Source of the DNA: Bacillota bacterium
GTDB taxonomy: Bacteria > Bacillota > Clostridia > Peptostreptococcales > Anaerovoracaceae
DNA: 38,706 nucleotides
Direction of reading: 5' to 3'
Assembly (NCBI GenBank): GCA_017417045.1
Contig: JAFPZZ010000054.1
Location: 1 to 38,706 of the forward strand
The translations under genes and the position numbers were made by a program. Of the stretch, positions 26,013-33,951 are shown one piece after another; within the stretch, counting starts at the first letter, position 1, and every line of letters begins with the position of its first letter. The notes under the pieces were generated by a model. It worked only from the letters and a program-made list of their open reading frames with translations, ran no database searches and was not told where the DNA came from.

Positions 26013-26625
26013 AGCCGCCCTCCTTTTCCTTACTGTTCTCTGCGGGTCTTTCCTTTTTCCGGCTGCCCTCCGCGGCCCTCTCCTTTTCCCGTTCGCCCTC
26101 CGCATCCCTCTCCGCGCCATCCGCCAGAGCTTCCTTCAGCTTCTGCTTCGTCCTGTAAATGACGTTCTCGACCTTCCTGACGTTCAGGTCCATGGCCGCG
26201 GCGATCTGGGAAGGCTTCTGCCCGAGGTAGAAGCGGCGCAGCATTATCTCTCTGGCGGGTTCGTCCAGCCTTACGACGGCCGCCCTGACGGCGGCCAGGC
26301 GCTTCTCGCGGAGCTCAGAGACGTCTTCTTCCGCGAGCTGCGCCATGCTTCTGAGCGTTTCCTCGCTCAGCTCCTCGCTAATATGAGCGCTCAACCTTCT
26401 GAAGGCGTCGATAGCCCTGCTCTTGCATTTGATGCACAGCCAGTTTTTCAGGCTCCCGCGCGAGGGATCGTAGGCCTCCGGCCTTTGCCACAGCTCGATG
26501 AACACGTCCGCGACGCATTCCTCCACGTCCTGCTCGCTGCCTATGCCCTCAAGCACCGGCGCTGCGACGGACCAGAGCAGCCGCGTATACTTGTTTACGC
26601 ATTTTTCAAATTCTCTTTCGGTCAA
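26002..26625 (-). CDS. Sigma-70 family (ECF-like) RNA polymerase sigma factor
   Basis: The 207-residue product has sigma region 2 (about 5-75, with DVEECVADVFIELWQRPEAYD and an SLKNWLCIKCKSRAIDAFRR segment) and region 4 (about 115-170, EIMLRRFYLGQKPSQIAAAM then DLNVRKVENVIYRTKQKLKE). The C-terminal 35 residues are a highly charged Glu/Lys/Arg tail not usual in the family, and this segment lies just before the overlapping M23 gene. The start codon is TTG with AAAGGAG 10 bases upstream, which may limit expression. No dedicated anti-sigma gene is nearby; the coupled M23 membrane protein is the only candidate partner. Confidence 0.9.
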   Translation of the reverse strand: MTEREFEKCVNKYTRLLWSVAAPVLEGIGSEQDVEECVADVFIELWQRPEAYDPSRGSLKNWLCIKCKSRAIDAFRRLSAHISEELSEETLRSMAQLAEEDVSELREKRLAAVRAAVVRLDEPAREIMLRRFYLGQKPSQIAAAMDLNVRKVENVIYRTKQKLKEALADGAERDAEGEREKERAAEGSRKKERPAENSKEKEGGYEI

Positions 26626-26687
26626 ATCGTAAAGCTCCTTTCATGAGCGGTCGCCATATATACGGAGCGGGCGGGGTTTTTTCTCAC

Positions 26688-26713
26688 AAAAAGCCCTTCC
26701 GGGAGGAAGGGCT
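26688..26713 (-). terminator. Rho-independent terminator upstream of the sigma gene
   Basis: On the minus strand AGCCCTTCC and GGAAGGGCT form a 9-bp stem with a 4-base loop, followed by four to five T residues. It should end transcripts coming from the YcxB-like gene. Confidence 0.85.
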
Positions 26714-26720
26714 GCGAAAT

Positions 26721-26786
26721 CTTTGAGGAAAAGCCGCAAAAACTTTGAGGAAAAACCGCGAAGACTTTGAAGAAGGGCCGCGATGT
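26721..26786. repeat. Three tandem copies of a 22-bp unit
   Basis: Units at 26721-26742, 26743-26764 and 26765-26786 each begin CTTTGAGGAA or CTTTGAAGAA and share a central CCGC. They lie between the YcxB-like gene and the terminator ahead of the sigma gene. Confidence 0.8.
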
Positions 26787-26834
26787 CGCTTTCGATATGT
26801 TCAAAGGAGCGCGCGCTCGATCGCATGCGCCGCG

Positions 26835-27371
26835 CTAGCGAATCAGCCTGAGCTCCGGGAGTTCCTCTTCGATATACGGGATGATCTGATCCTCGTATCT
26901 GCGGGCGACCGAGAAGACTATCCCGAAGCTGCCCTTTGCCAGGAAACATATCGACTCCTCGAAGACCCTCGCGAAGGCGATGTCCTCCCAGGGGACCCTG
27001 ACCACGCGGGAAGCGTGCTCCTTTCTGAGCTCTATCCCGTTCTCGTCGAGCGTGAGGATCTGGGTCTGGTGATCCTGCATGAGCGAGCTGAGCATGCGGT
27101 TTAGATTGTTCAGGCTGAGGATGCTGGTTATGATGCCTATGCCGAGCAGGACCGCGGCTATAATAACCGTCGTGCTGAAGCCCCAGGCTACGCCCATTAT
27201 ATCGACTATTATGAAGGTCACGGCGCTGACGATGAGCAGGGTCTTCAGCTGTGAGAACTGGTCCTTGAACTTCATCTGGGGATCTTTGATAAGGCCGCGG
27301 TACTGGGCCATGACGCTCACTGTTTCCCTGTAGAACTCCTCGCTGCCGGGTTCTTTTATGATTATCTGCAT
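26835..27371 (-). CDS. YcxB-like membrane protein
   Basis: The 178-residue product has a short N-terminal soluble part, two adjacent transmembrane helices (about 44-62 and 67-88), and a C-terminal soluble domain with LTLDENGIELRKEHASRVV and PWEDIAFARVFEESICFL. This pattern matches the YcxB-like family (a PH-fold-like domain next to two helices) of unknown function. AAAGGAG lies 6 bases before the ATG. It is transcribed toward the sigma gene but is separated from it by repeats and a terminator. Confidence 0.8.
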   Translation of the reverse strand: MQIIIKEPGSEEFYRETVSVMAQYRGLIKDPQMKFKDQFSQLKTLLIVSAVTFIIVDIMGVAWGFSTTVIIAAVLLGIGIITSILSLNNLNRMLSSLMQDHQTQILTLDENGIELRKEHASRVVRVPWEDIAFARVFEESICFLAKGSFGIVFSVARRYEDQIIPYIEEELPELRLIR

Positions 27372-27421
27372 ATTATTCTCCTTTTCGGGCGGCTTATTTG
27401 GCCGCGCAGATAGATTATACA

Positions 27422-27466
27422 GCAGAGCCGCGCAAAAAGATACAAAGTCGAGGGTAGCGGCTCTGC
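27422..27466. other. 10-bp inverted repeat in the divergent gap
   Basis: GCAGAGCCGC and GCGGCTCTGC pair around a 25-base loop, between the YcxB-like gene and the divergent hypothetical gene. It may be an operator shared by both genes or a hairpin. An extended -10 (TGATATAAT) at 27483-27491 follows on the plus strand. Confidence 0.5.
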
Positions 27467-27482
27467 GGGCGGAGGCTTACTG

Positions 27483-27491
27483 TGATATAAT
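27483..27491 (+). promoter_or_regulatory. Extended -10 promoter element
   Basis: TGATATAAT is a TG-N-TATAAT extended -10 element with no recognisable -35 box at the right distance. It points at the hypothetical gene starting at 27596. Confidence 0.5.
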
Positions 27492-27595
27492 CAAATAAAT
27501 ATGCAGGGAAACGGCGGTGCGCGGCTGGCGCTTTCGCCTTAGGCAGGACCTGGTCATCAGGAGCCTCTCGTGGAAGCGCCGGCAAAACAGCAGAC

Positions 27596-28231
27596 ATGGA
27601 GATAAAAAAGCTCGAAACAAAGGGTATAACCTACCTTCAGCAGCTCGAGGGCTGCGCCGAATGGTACTGGGGCAGCGACTACGTCCACGGCGATCTCTAC
27701 GAGGCCGAGGAGCTATTCCGCACGGGCCACAGGATCGACCAAAACGACCTCATCCTTGTGCACTGGCCTGACGGAGCCTTATTCAGACCCGTTCCGAAGA
27801 GGGAGGGCCGCTATTTCGGCATGCCGCTCTGGCACGAGGGCAGGGTCATACTGCTGCTCGCGGACTTCAAGGAAGAGAGCATCTCGCTCATGGCCTTCAG
27901 CCCGGAGGGCGGCACGGAGGAGATAGTAACGATCCCGCTTTCAGAGACCCCTGACTGCTACAACCTCATGCCGCACGGCAGCCCCCTGATGATCACCCGC
28001 AGCACCGCGGACAGATTTCAGATCATCTGGCCGGAGAAGCTGGAAATAGAGACGCAGCCAAGCGAGACCTTCTGGTACAGAGACGGCGGCAAGCTCTATT
28101 TCAGCCGCTGGGTCGAGGATCCCGATTACCGCGAGGAGACCGTAGTAAAGGATCTTGAGGGCAATACGCTCGAGGTACTGAGGGGATCTATCCTGCTGAT
28201 GCCCGACGGGCAGTTCTGGCATCTCGGCTGA
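27596..28231 (+). CDS. Hypothetical protein
   Basis: A 211-residue soluble protein with codon use like its neighbours, so very likely a real gene. It is rich in aromatic residues and acidic/beta-type repeats (GCAEWYWGSDYVHGD, LPDGQFWHLG-like turns), which hints at a small beta-propeller or beta-sandwich. I do not recognise the family. No signal peptide or membrane segment is seen. The ribosome site is weak. A 67-bp tandem duplication starts at its stop codon. Confidence 0.7.
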   Translation: MEIKKLETKGITYLQQLEGCAEWYWGSDYVHGDLYEAEELFRTGHRIDQNDLILVHWPDGALFRPVPKREGRYFGMPLWHEGRVILLLADFKEESISLMAFSPEGGTEEIVTIPLSETPDCYNLMPHGSPLMITRSTADRFQIIWPEKLEIETQPSETFWYRDGGKLYFSRWVEDPDYREETVVKDLEGNTLEVLRGSILLMPDGQFWHLG

Positions 28232-28364
28232 GAAGCAGCCGCCGGCGAGCGCTCGCCCGCTTACGCAGCGCATCCGGCGATGTGACGCTGCCTTCTAAGA
28301 AGCAGCCGCCGGCAGCATCGCTCGCCCGCTTACGCAGCGTATCCGCCGAAAAGACGCAGCCGAT
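28231..28364. repeat. 67-bp tandem duplication after the hypothetical gene
   Basis: Two units, 28231-28297 and 28298-28364, both begin AGAAGCAGCCGCCGGC and share GCTCGCCCGCTTACGCAGCG further in. The copies differ by several substitutions and small indels, so the duplication is not very recent. The first base of unit one is the last base of the preceding stop codon. Confidence 0.8.
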
Positions 28365-28424
28365 CTAAACAAAGCGCCGTTATATCCAAAGAAGATCGCC
28401 CCGCGATCGAAAAAACACAGATCA

Positions 28425-28937
28425 ATGAAGACACTTTATCTGATAGGCGGCCCTATGGGGGTCGGAAAGAACAAAGTCGGAAGGGCGCTTCAGAAGAAGC
28501 TTCCGGCCTGCGCCTTCCTCGACGGCGACTGCCTCTGGGACGCGGATCCCTTCGTCGTGACGGACGAGACCAAGGCCATGGTGCTGGACAACATAAGCTT
28601 CGTGCTCAACGGGCTGCTGCACTGCACGGCCTACGAGAACGTCGTGTTCGCCTGGGTCATGCACGAGCAGGAGATCATAGACAGCGTTCTTGGAAGGCTC
28701 GATCTGTGGCTCTGCTCAGACGTAGTCTGCGTCACGCTCACGGCGGACGAGAAGACGCTCAGAGAAAGGCTCGAAAAGGACATCGCGGCGGGGCTGAGGG
28801 ACAGCAGCGTAATAGAGCGCAGCCTGGATAGAGCCAGGGCGGCCGCGTCGCTCGGCACGGCCAAGGTCGATACGAGCGGGCTGACTCCCGGCGAGGCGGC
28901 GGACAGGGTGATCGCCCTCGCGGGTCACATAGCATAA
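28425..28937 (+). CDS. P-loop nucleotide/metabolite kinase-like ATPase
   Basis: The 170-residue product has an N-terminal P-loop (GGPMGVGKN, about 8-16), a downstream FLDGDCLWDADPF segment where related small kinases bind substrate, and a C-terminal lid-like DEKTLRERLEKD stretch. It belongs broadly to the AAA_33 / shikimate-gluconate kinase-like group; the substrate is unknown. The P-loop ends GKN where Ser or Thr is expected to coordinate magnesium, which may reduce activity. No clear ribosome site precedes the ATG. Confidence 0.8.
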   Translation: MKTLYLIGGPMGVGKNKVGRALQKKLPACAFLDGDCLWDADPFVVTDETKAMVLDNISFVLNGLLHCTAYENVVFAWVMHEQEIIDSVLGRLDLWLCSDVVCVTLTADEKTLRERLEKDIAAGLRDSSVIERSLDRARAAASLGTAKVDTSGLTPGEAADRVIALAGHIA

Positions 28938-28969
28938 TTTATGTTCATCCGCGCGAAAGGACAGAGGAC

Positions 28970-29308
28970 ATGACGATAAACGTTTACGATCAATATTTCG
29001 AAGCGGAGCTGGAATACGGCGGAGTGCCGAGGAAGGCCGCTATAGTCATGCTCATCTCGGATTCCGGGGCCGGGCATATAACTTACAAGGCTGCGGTCAG
29101 CTTCTTCCCCCACAGGGACGAGGAGGACTACGCGGTCTCCTACGACGCATATTTCGAAGAGACCCTCTACGACGATAAGGGCCGCCGCTCGAAAAAGAGA
29201 GAGGCCGCGTTCATGGAAGGTCTCAGGGAGCGCATAGACGCTCTCGCGGAAGAGGCCGGCGGAAAGGTCTTCTGGGACAGGCCGCTCAGGGAAGCGAGAC
29301 TGGGGTAG
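28970..29308 (+). CDS. Hypothetical protein
   Basis: A 112-residue soluble acidic protein (MTINVYDQYFEAELEYGGVP) of no family I recognise. AAAGGA and AGAGGA lie before the ATG. It starts 32 bases after the kinase-like gene and is followed after 86 bases by the alpha/beta hydrolase, so the three could form one transcript. Codon use matches the neighbours. Confidence 0.7.
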   Translation: MTINVYDQYFEAELEYGGVPRKAAIVMLISDSGAGHITYKAAVSFFPHRDEEDYAVSYDAYFEETLYDDKGRRSKKREAAFMEGLRERIDALAEEAGGKVFWDRPLREARLG

Positions 29309-29394
29309 ACATAAGGATAAAAACGTTAGAAGAAGAAAGCCGCGCGGCGCACAGAGAAGACGATCCCCGCAGGGAGGAATAAAGGAGGAATACG

Positions 29395-30366
29395 ATGGAC
29401 AAGCAGACCAAGATCAAGATCGGCGGAGTGATGCAGAAGATACATATCATCACCGAGGACGAGAAGAACCCCATCATTCTTTTCATACACGGAGGCCCGG
29501 GCGGGATCAACCGCCACGATGTGATGCACAATCACAGGGACCTGCTCGACCGCTTTACCCTGGTCGGCTGGGACCAGCGGGGAGTCGGAGGCTCGTATAC
29601 GGGCGTTGACTTTGAGTCAGTGACCAAGGAGCGCATCGTGGAGGACGCCGCGGAGCTCGCCGCGTGGCTCTGCAGGCGCTTTGACAAGGACAAGATATTC
29701 ATACTCGGACTCAGCTGGGGCAGCTGCGTAGGGACTTTGCTCGCGGCCCGTTACCCGGAGCTCGTCGCAGCCTACGTCGGCTACGGTCAGCTCGTCAACG
29801 GCCACATGAACGAGGTCGTGAGCTACAACTGGACGCTCGAACAGGCCGAAAAGCTCGGGGACGAGGAAGCTCTGAAGGAACTCAGAGCCCTCGGAGAGCC
29901 CATTAACGGCATGTACCCCGGCGGACCTGTCGGCCTCATGAAGCAGCGCGGCTATCTCAAGAAATACGGCGGGGTCTCGCCGAACAGCCACGCGACCGCC
30001 TACTACGCGGGAAAGCTAGAAACGATGAAGGCCTCCGGCGAATACACCAGGGCCGATATGAAGGGCTACCTCGCAGGCACGGAGCGCAGCCTGGAAAAAC
30101 TCTGGCCGGAGATCGGCGCGCTGGACTTCCCGAAGACCAACACACGTTTCGAGGTACCGTTCTTCATCTTCCACGGCAAGCAGGATCTGAACACGCCCTG
30201 GCTGCTCATTCCGGACTGGTTCGAGAAGATCGAGGCCCCCGAGAAGGACCTCATATTCTTCGAGAATTCCGGACACAACCCGATGAGCGACGAGCCCGAG
30301 GCATTCAAGAAGGCCCTGCGCGAGAAGTTCGAACCTATCATAGCCGCCGGGGGCGGTAGGATCTGA
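29395..30366 (+). CDS. Alpha/beta hydrolase, proline iminopeptidase-like (S33)
   Basis: The 323-residue cytoplasmic hydrolase has the oxyanion motif HGGPGG, nucleophile Ser107 in GLSWGS, acid Asp264 (HGKQDLNTP) and His294 (NSGHNP). The HGGPGG plus WDQRGVGGS pattern is typical of the proline iminopeptidase/tricorn F1-like S33 group. A cap domain lies between about residues 145 and 240. AAAGGAGG lies 6 bases before the ATG. The exact substrate (N-terminal proline peptides or an ester) is not decided by sequence. Confidence 0.9.
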   Translation: MDKQTKIKIGGVMQKIHIITEDEKNPIILFIHGGPGGINRHDVMHNHRDLLDRFTLVGWDQRGVGGSYTGVDFESVTKERIVEDAAELAAWLCRRFDKDKIFILGLSWGSCVGTLLAARYPELVAAYVGYGQLVNGHMNEVVSYNWTLEQAEKLGDEEALKELRALGEPINGMYPGGPVGLMKQRGYLKKYGGVSPNSHATAYYAGKLETMKASGEYTRADMKGYLAGTERSLEKLWPEIGALDFPKTNTRFEVPFFIFHGKQDLNTPWLLIPDWFEKIEAPEKDLIFFENSGHNPMSDEPEAFKKALREKFEPIIAAGGGRI

Positions 30367-30386
30367 GGAGCGGCGCAGCGGCAAAA

Positions 30387-30467
30387 GCGCCGCCGGAGCG
30401 CGGGATGGATAAGGCGCCGCCGGATCGCGGGATTGATAAGTCGCTGCCGGATCGCGCCGGTTCAAAA
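30387..30467. repeat. 27-bp tandem repeat, three units
   Basis: Units at 30387-30413, 30414-30440 and 30441-30467 share CGCCGCCGGATCGCGGGAT-like cores; the first two are nearly identical and the third is degenerate. They fill the gap between the hydrolase and the aldo/keto reductase. Confidence 0.8.
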
Positions 30468-30499
30468 CTAACAGCAAGGAGAGATACAAGGAGGAATAT

Positions 30500-31636
30500 A
30501 TGCAGTTCAGACCAGAGAAAAAGCTGGGCTTCGGCCTTATGAGGCTTCCCATAGTCCCGGGAGGCGGCGACGCCGACATCGATATAGAGCAGCTAAAGAA
30601 GATGGTCGACCTCTTCATTGAGAAGGGCTTCACCTATTTCGACACAGCCTGGATGTACAACGGCTTCGCGAGCGAGAACGCCGCGAAGGAGGCCCTCGTG
30701 GACCGCTATCCCAGGGAGAGCTTCACCCTGGCGACCAAGCTGCACGCCGGCTTCCTCAAGACGGAGGAGGACAGAGACAAGATATTCAACGAGCAGCTTA
30801 GAAAGACAGGGGCGGGCTATTTCGACTATTACCTGCTGCACGGCATCGACCGCGGCAAGCTCCCCGTATATGAGAAGCTGAACTGCTTCGAATGGATACA
30901 GGAGAAGAAGGCCGCCGGCCTTATTAGGCACGCGGGCTTCTCCTTCCACGACGATCCGGAGCTTTTGGACAAGATCCTCACGGAGCATCCTGAGCTCGAG
31001 TTCGTTCAGATCCAGCTCAACTACCTCGACTGGAACAGCCCCTGGATACAGTCCGGCGGCTGCTACGAGGTGGCGAAAAAGCACGGAAAGCCCGTCATCG
31101 TGATGGAGCCGGTCAAGGGCGGCACCCTCGCCAGGATACCCGAAAAGGCCGTAGAGCTCTTCAAGGAAGTCGAGCCACAGATGTCTGTCCCGAGCTGGGC
31201 GATACGCTTCGCAGCCACCCTGGACAACGTGATGGTGGTGCTCTCCGGCATGAGCACGGTCTCCCAGATGGAGGACAACCTCTCGTATATGCAGGACTTC
31301 AGGCCCCTTTCCGAGGAGGAGCGAGGGCTTTGCTTCAAGGCGGCGGAGATCATCAACGATCAGATAGCCGTTCCCTGCACTGGCTGCTCCTACTGCACCG
31401 AGGGCTGCCCGATGAGCATCGCGATCCCCCAGTACTTCTCTATCTACAACGAGGATATGAGGGAGGACCTCGAGGAGAAGGGCTGGACCGTCAATTTCAC
31501 TAACTTCCAGATGATAGCCGCCGAGCACGGAAGGCCTTCCGATTGCATCGAGTGCGGTCAGTGCGAGAGCGTATGCCCGCAGCATCTGGGCATCATAGAG
31601 TACCTCAAGGATGTCGCGAAGCACTACGAAGGATAG
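30500..31636 (+). CDS. Aldo/keto reductase with two C-terminal 4Fe-4S clusters
   Basis: The 378-residue product has an aldo/keto reductase barrel (GFGLMRLP, FDTAWMYN with the catalytic Tyr, LATKLH with the catalytic Lys, LLHGID) and a ferredoxin-like C-terminus with eight cysteines in two clusters (Cys293, 296, 299, 303 and Cys349, 352, 355, 359). Such fusions are common in anaerobic Clostridia; the iron-sulfur part probably passes electrons to the active site. AAGGAGG precedes the ATG. The carbonyl substrate is not known. The ROK kinase gene follows after 42 bases. Confidence 0.93.
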   Translation: MQFRPEKKLGFGLMRLPIVPGGGDADIDIEQLKKMVDLFIEKGFTYFDTAWMYNGFASENAAKEALVDRYPRESFTLATKLHAGFLKTEEDRDKIFNEQLRKTGAGYFDYYLLHGIDRGKLPVYEKLNCFEWIQEKKAAGLIRHAGFSFHDDPELLDKILTEHPELEFVQIQLNYLDWNSPWIQSGGCYEVAKKHGKPVIVMEPVKGGTLARIPEKAVELFKEVEPQMSVPSWAIRFAATLDNVMVVLSGMSTVSQMEDNLSYMQDFRPLSEEERGLCFKAAEIINDQIAVPCTGCSYCTEGCPMSIAIPQYFSIYNEDMREDLEEKGWTVNFTNFQMIAAEHGRPSDCIECGQCESVCPQHLGIIEYLKDVAKHYEG

Positions 31637-31678
31637 CGACAAGCAAAGGCCAGGAAAGCACGGGCCGTTTGATCTGAA

Positions 31679-32659
31679 ATGGACAAGAGATATTACTTCG
31701 GCATAGATATAGGCGGGACGACCGTCAAGACAGGAATATTCAGCGCGGAGGGCGTCCTGCTCGAAAAGAGCGAGATAGCGACGCGCACGGGCCAGGGCGA
31801 AGAGGCGATCTTCGGCGACATAGCTGCGGAGCTCAGCAGGCTCGCCCACGCGAACGGAGCTGAGCTCTCCGAATGTGCTGCCGGCATAGACATAGCGGGG
31901 CCCGTCGACGAGGAAGGCTTCATGGAAAGGGGCGTCAACCTCGGCTTGGACGAGTTGTACCCCGCCAGGATACTTTCCGATATGTGCGGCGGCATGCCTT
32001 CGTTCGCTCTGAACGACGCGAACGCCGCGGCCCTGGGAGAGATCTGGCAGGGCGGCGGAAGAGGCGTTAGCAGCGCCGTCATGATAACGCTCGGCACCGG
32101 CGTCGGAGGCGGCGTCATCCAGGGAGGCAGGGTCATAAGCGGAACGCACGGCCTCGGAGGCGAGATAGGACATATCTGCGTCGAGCCCGGCGAGGAGGAG
32201 CTCTGCAGCTGCGGAGGCAGGGGCTGCCTGGAGCAGTACGCCTCGGCGACCGGGATAGTCCGCATGGCGAGGCGCGTCATGGCGGAGAGCGAGGAATACA
32301 GCGGCATGAGGGTCACGGATCCTCTCACGGCGAAGGACGTCTTCGATCTCGCTAAGAAAGGCGACGCGCTCGCCGTCCGGGCCGCAGACGAGAGCATGGA
32401 CCGCCTGGGAAGGGCCATGGCCATGATCTGCTATGTGACTGACCCGGAGTCGATAATCATAGGCGGAGGGGTCTCCAGGGCCGGCGAGTACCTCAGGGCG
32501 CTCGCTCAGAGCAAGATGGAGAAGTACGCCAGGCTCAGCAAGCACTACCCGAAGGTCGTGCTCGCGGAGCTTGGTAACGACGCCGGGATCTGCGGAGCCG
32601 CGAAATACGCCATGGATATGACGGCAAAGCAGATTGAAGCCCCGGAATGCGGGCGCTGA
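31679..32659 (+). CDS. ROK-family sugar kinase (glucokinase-like)
   Basis: The 326-residue product has the phosphate-1 motif GIDIGGTTVKTGIF (8-21), the ROK signature around MITLGTGVGGGVI, and the zinc-binding CSCGGRGCLEQY. No N-terminal helix-turn-helix is present, so it is an enzyme and not a repressor. It phosphorylates glucose or a related hexose with ATP in the cytoplasm; N-acetyl-sugars are alternatives. No strong ribosome site is seen at the ATG, and the preceding reductase is close, so co-transcription is likely. It ends ahead of a terminator. Confidence 0.92.
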   Translation: MDKRYYFGIDIGGTTVKTGIFSAEGVLLEKSEIATRTGQGEEAIFGDIAAELSRLAHANGAELSECAAGIDIAGPVDEEGFMERGVNLGLDELYPARILSDMCGGMPSFALNDANAAALGEIWQGGGRGVSSAVMITLGTGVGGGVIQGGRVISGTHGLGGEIGHICVEPGEEELCSCGGRGCLEQYASATGIVRMARRVMAESEEYSGMRVTDPLTAKDVFDLAKKGDALAVRAADESMDRLGRAMAMICYVTDPESIIIGGGVSRAGEYLRALAQSKMEKYARLSKHYPKVVLAELGNDAGICGAAKYAMDMTAKQIEAPECGR

Positions 32660-32750
32660 GTTTGACCCAAACAGGCAGAGGCGGAGCCTGGAGCTGAGGA
32701 AGCCGGGCATAGCGCACGTCTGCCGCAGAATAACATTTACAACAGAGAAG

Positions 32751-32800
32751 GACCCGGATGAAGCGCAGCGAAGAGCAGCGGCGCGGACGCCGGGTCTTTT
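32751..32800 (+). terminator. Terminator-like hairpin after the ROK gene
   Basis: GACCCGG (32751-32757) pairs with CCGGGTC (32790-32796), the 32-base loop can fold further, and four T residues follow. The rest of the 346-base gap holds only the downstream promoter. Confidence 0.7.
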
Positions 32801-32911
32801 ATTGCCCGAAGCGCTGAAAACAAGCCGTTTCTCGGCGTCGGAGCGGGAAGAACCTATATATATTAAAAGTAGAAACGACAGCCGTGCAATATCAGAAAAA
32901 TAATTTAGCGA

Positions 32912-32925
32912 TTTAGCGCACTAAA
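32912..32925. promoter_or_regulatory. Operator-like palindrome ahead of the binding-protein promoter
   Basis: TTTAG-CGCA-CTAAA sits just upstream of the -35 box, and a further TTTAGCG lies a few bases before it. It may bind a regulator of the amino-acid transporter. Confidence 0.4.
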
Positions 32926-32928
32926 GCA

Positions 32929-32957
32929 TTGACACAGTAAAGCGGCAGGGTTATAAT
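32929..32957 (+). promoter_or_regulatory. Perfect sigma-A promoter for the ABC binding protein
   Basis: TTGACA (32929-32934), 17 bases, TATAAT (32952-32957), giving a start near 32964 and a leader of about 42 bases. Confidence 0.93.
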
Positions 32958-33005
32958 CCTTGCATTATCACCTGGAAAACAGCAGAGATAGAAAGGGATA
33001 CTACA

Positions 33006-33869
33006 ATGAAGAAGCTCATATGCGTACTTATGGCAGCGCTCATGCTCTTTTCTCTCGCGGCCTGCGGAGAGAAGGAAGCCTCCCCCTCCGAAGGTCAGGA
33101 GGCCCCCAAGACCCGCCTCGACGAGATCAAGGAGAGAGGCTATATCGAGGTCGTATCCGAACCATATTTCGCCCCTTACGAGTTCATAGACTCATCTAAG
33201 GAGGGCGACGACAAATATCAGGGCGTCGACATAGAGATCGGCCGTTACATAGCCGAGCAGCTCGGAGTCGAGTTCAGGCTCGTTCCCCTCGAATTTACGG
33301 CGGTGCTCTCCAGCATAGCCGACGGCAAGTACGACCTGGCGCTCTCCGCCATGGCCTACACCCCGGAAAGGGCTGACGCCTTCGACTTCACCACCTATTA
33401 CTACAACAGCGGCAGCAACAAGTACAGCCTCATGATAAGGGAAGAGGACTACGACCTCTACGACAGCTTCGACGATTTCGCCGGCAAGAAGGTCGTCGCT
33501 CAGGCGGGCTCCCTGCAGGAAGCCTACGCGAACGCCCAGATGGATCCCTCCAAGTTCAAGGAATTCATAAAGGTCTCCTCCACCACCGACGGCTATCTGA
33601 TGGTCGCCGAGGGCAAGGCTGACGCGGCGGTATGCGCGGTCACCAACGCCGAGCTCTACGCGGAAGCGAATCCCGGCCTCGTCACTCTGGCCGACAAGAT
33701 GCTCTTCGAGGTCGACCCCAACACCGTCGGCACCCGCGGCGGAGTCGCCAAGGGCAATCCCGAACTGCTCGAGTTCGTAAACAAGTGCCTTGAGGAGCTC
33801 AGGGACAGCGGGCAGATCGACAAGTGGGTAGACGAATACAAGGCTTATGCCGCAAGCTTGGGCATCTAG
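33006..33869 (+). CDS. Amino-acid ABC transporter substrate-binding lipoprotein
   Basis: The 287-residue product has a signal peptide ending in the lipobox LAAC (lipidated Cys20) and the family-3 solute-binding fold (RGYIEVVSEPYFAPYEF near the start, then GVDIEIGRYIAEQL and the DLALSAMAYTPERA segment). It would deliver a polar amino acid to the permease encoded next. AAAGGGA lies before the ATG. The ligand is not deducible. The perfect promoter upstream suggests strong expression. Confidence 0.93.
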   Translation: MKKLICVLMAALMLFSLAACGEKEASPSEGQEAPKTRLDEIKERGYIEVVSEPYFAPYEFIDSSKEGDDKYQGVDIEIGRYIAEQLGVEFRLVPLEFTAVLSSIADGKYDLALSAMAYTPERADAFDFTTYYYNSGSNKYSLMIREEDYDLYDSFDDFAGKKVVAQAGSLQEAYANAQMDPSKFKEFIKVSSTTDGYLMVAEGKADAAVCAVTNAELYAEANPGLVTLADKMLFEVDPNTVGTRGGVAKGNPELLEFVNKCLEELRDSGQIDKWVDEYKAYAASLGI

Positions 33870-33910
33870 CCCGGAAAAGAAAGGACGCGCGAGGGCGTAT
33901 CCAAAAGCTG

Positions 33911-33923
33911 ACTGACGGTCAGT
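33911..33923. promoter_or_regulatory. Palindromic operator-like site before the permease
   Basis: ACTGAC-G-GTCAGT is a perfect 13-bp palindrome that runs into a TATAAT at 33923-33928. The shape resembles operators of TetR-family repressors. No TetR gene is in the window. Confidence 0.45.
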
Positions 33924-33951
33924 ATAATCTAAACGCATCGGAGAACGGTTG

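Noticed and set aside
25085..30467. Intergenic tandem repeats as a CRISPR array
   Set aside because: Units are adjacent with no unique spacers, differ in length between loci, and no cas genes are present.
30593..32710. 705-residue minus-strand frame over the reductase and ROK genes
   Set aside because: It is antisense to two genes with full catalytic motifs and carries no recognisable domain.
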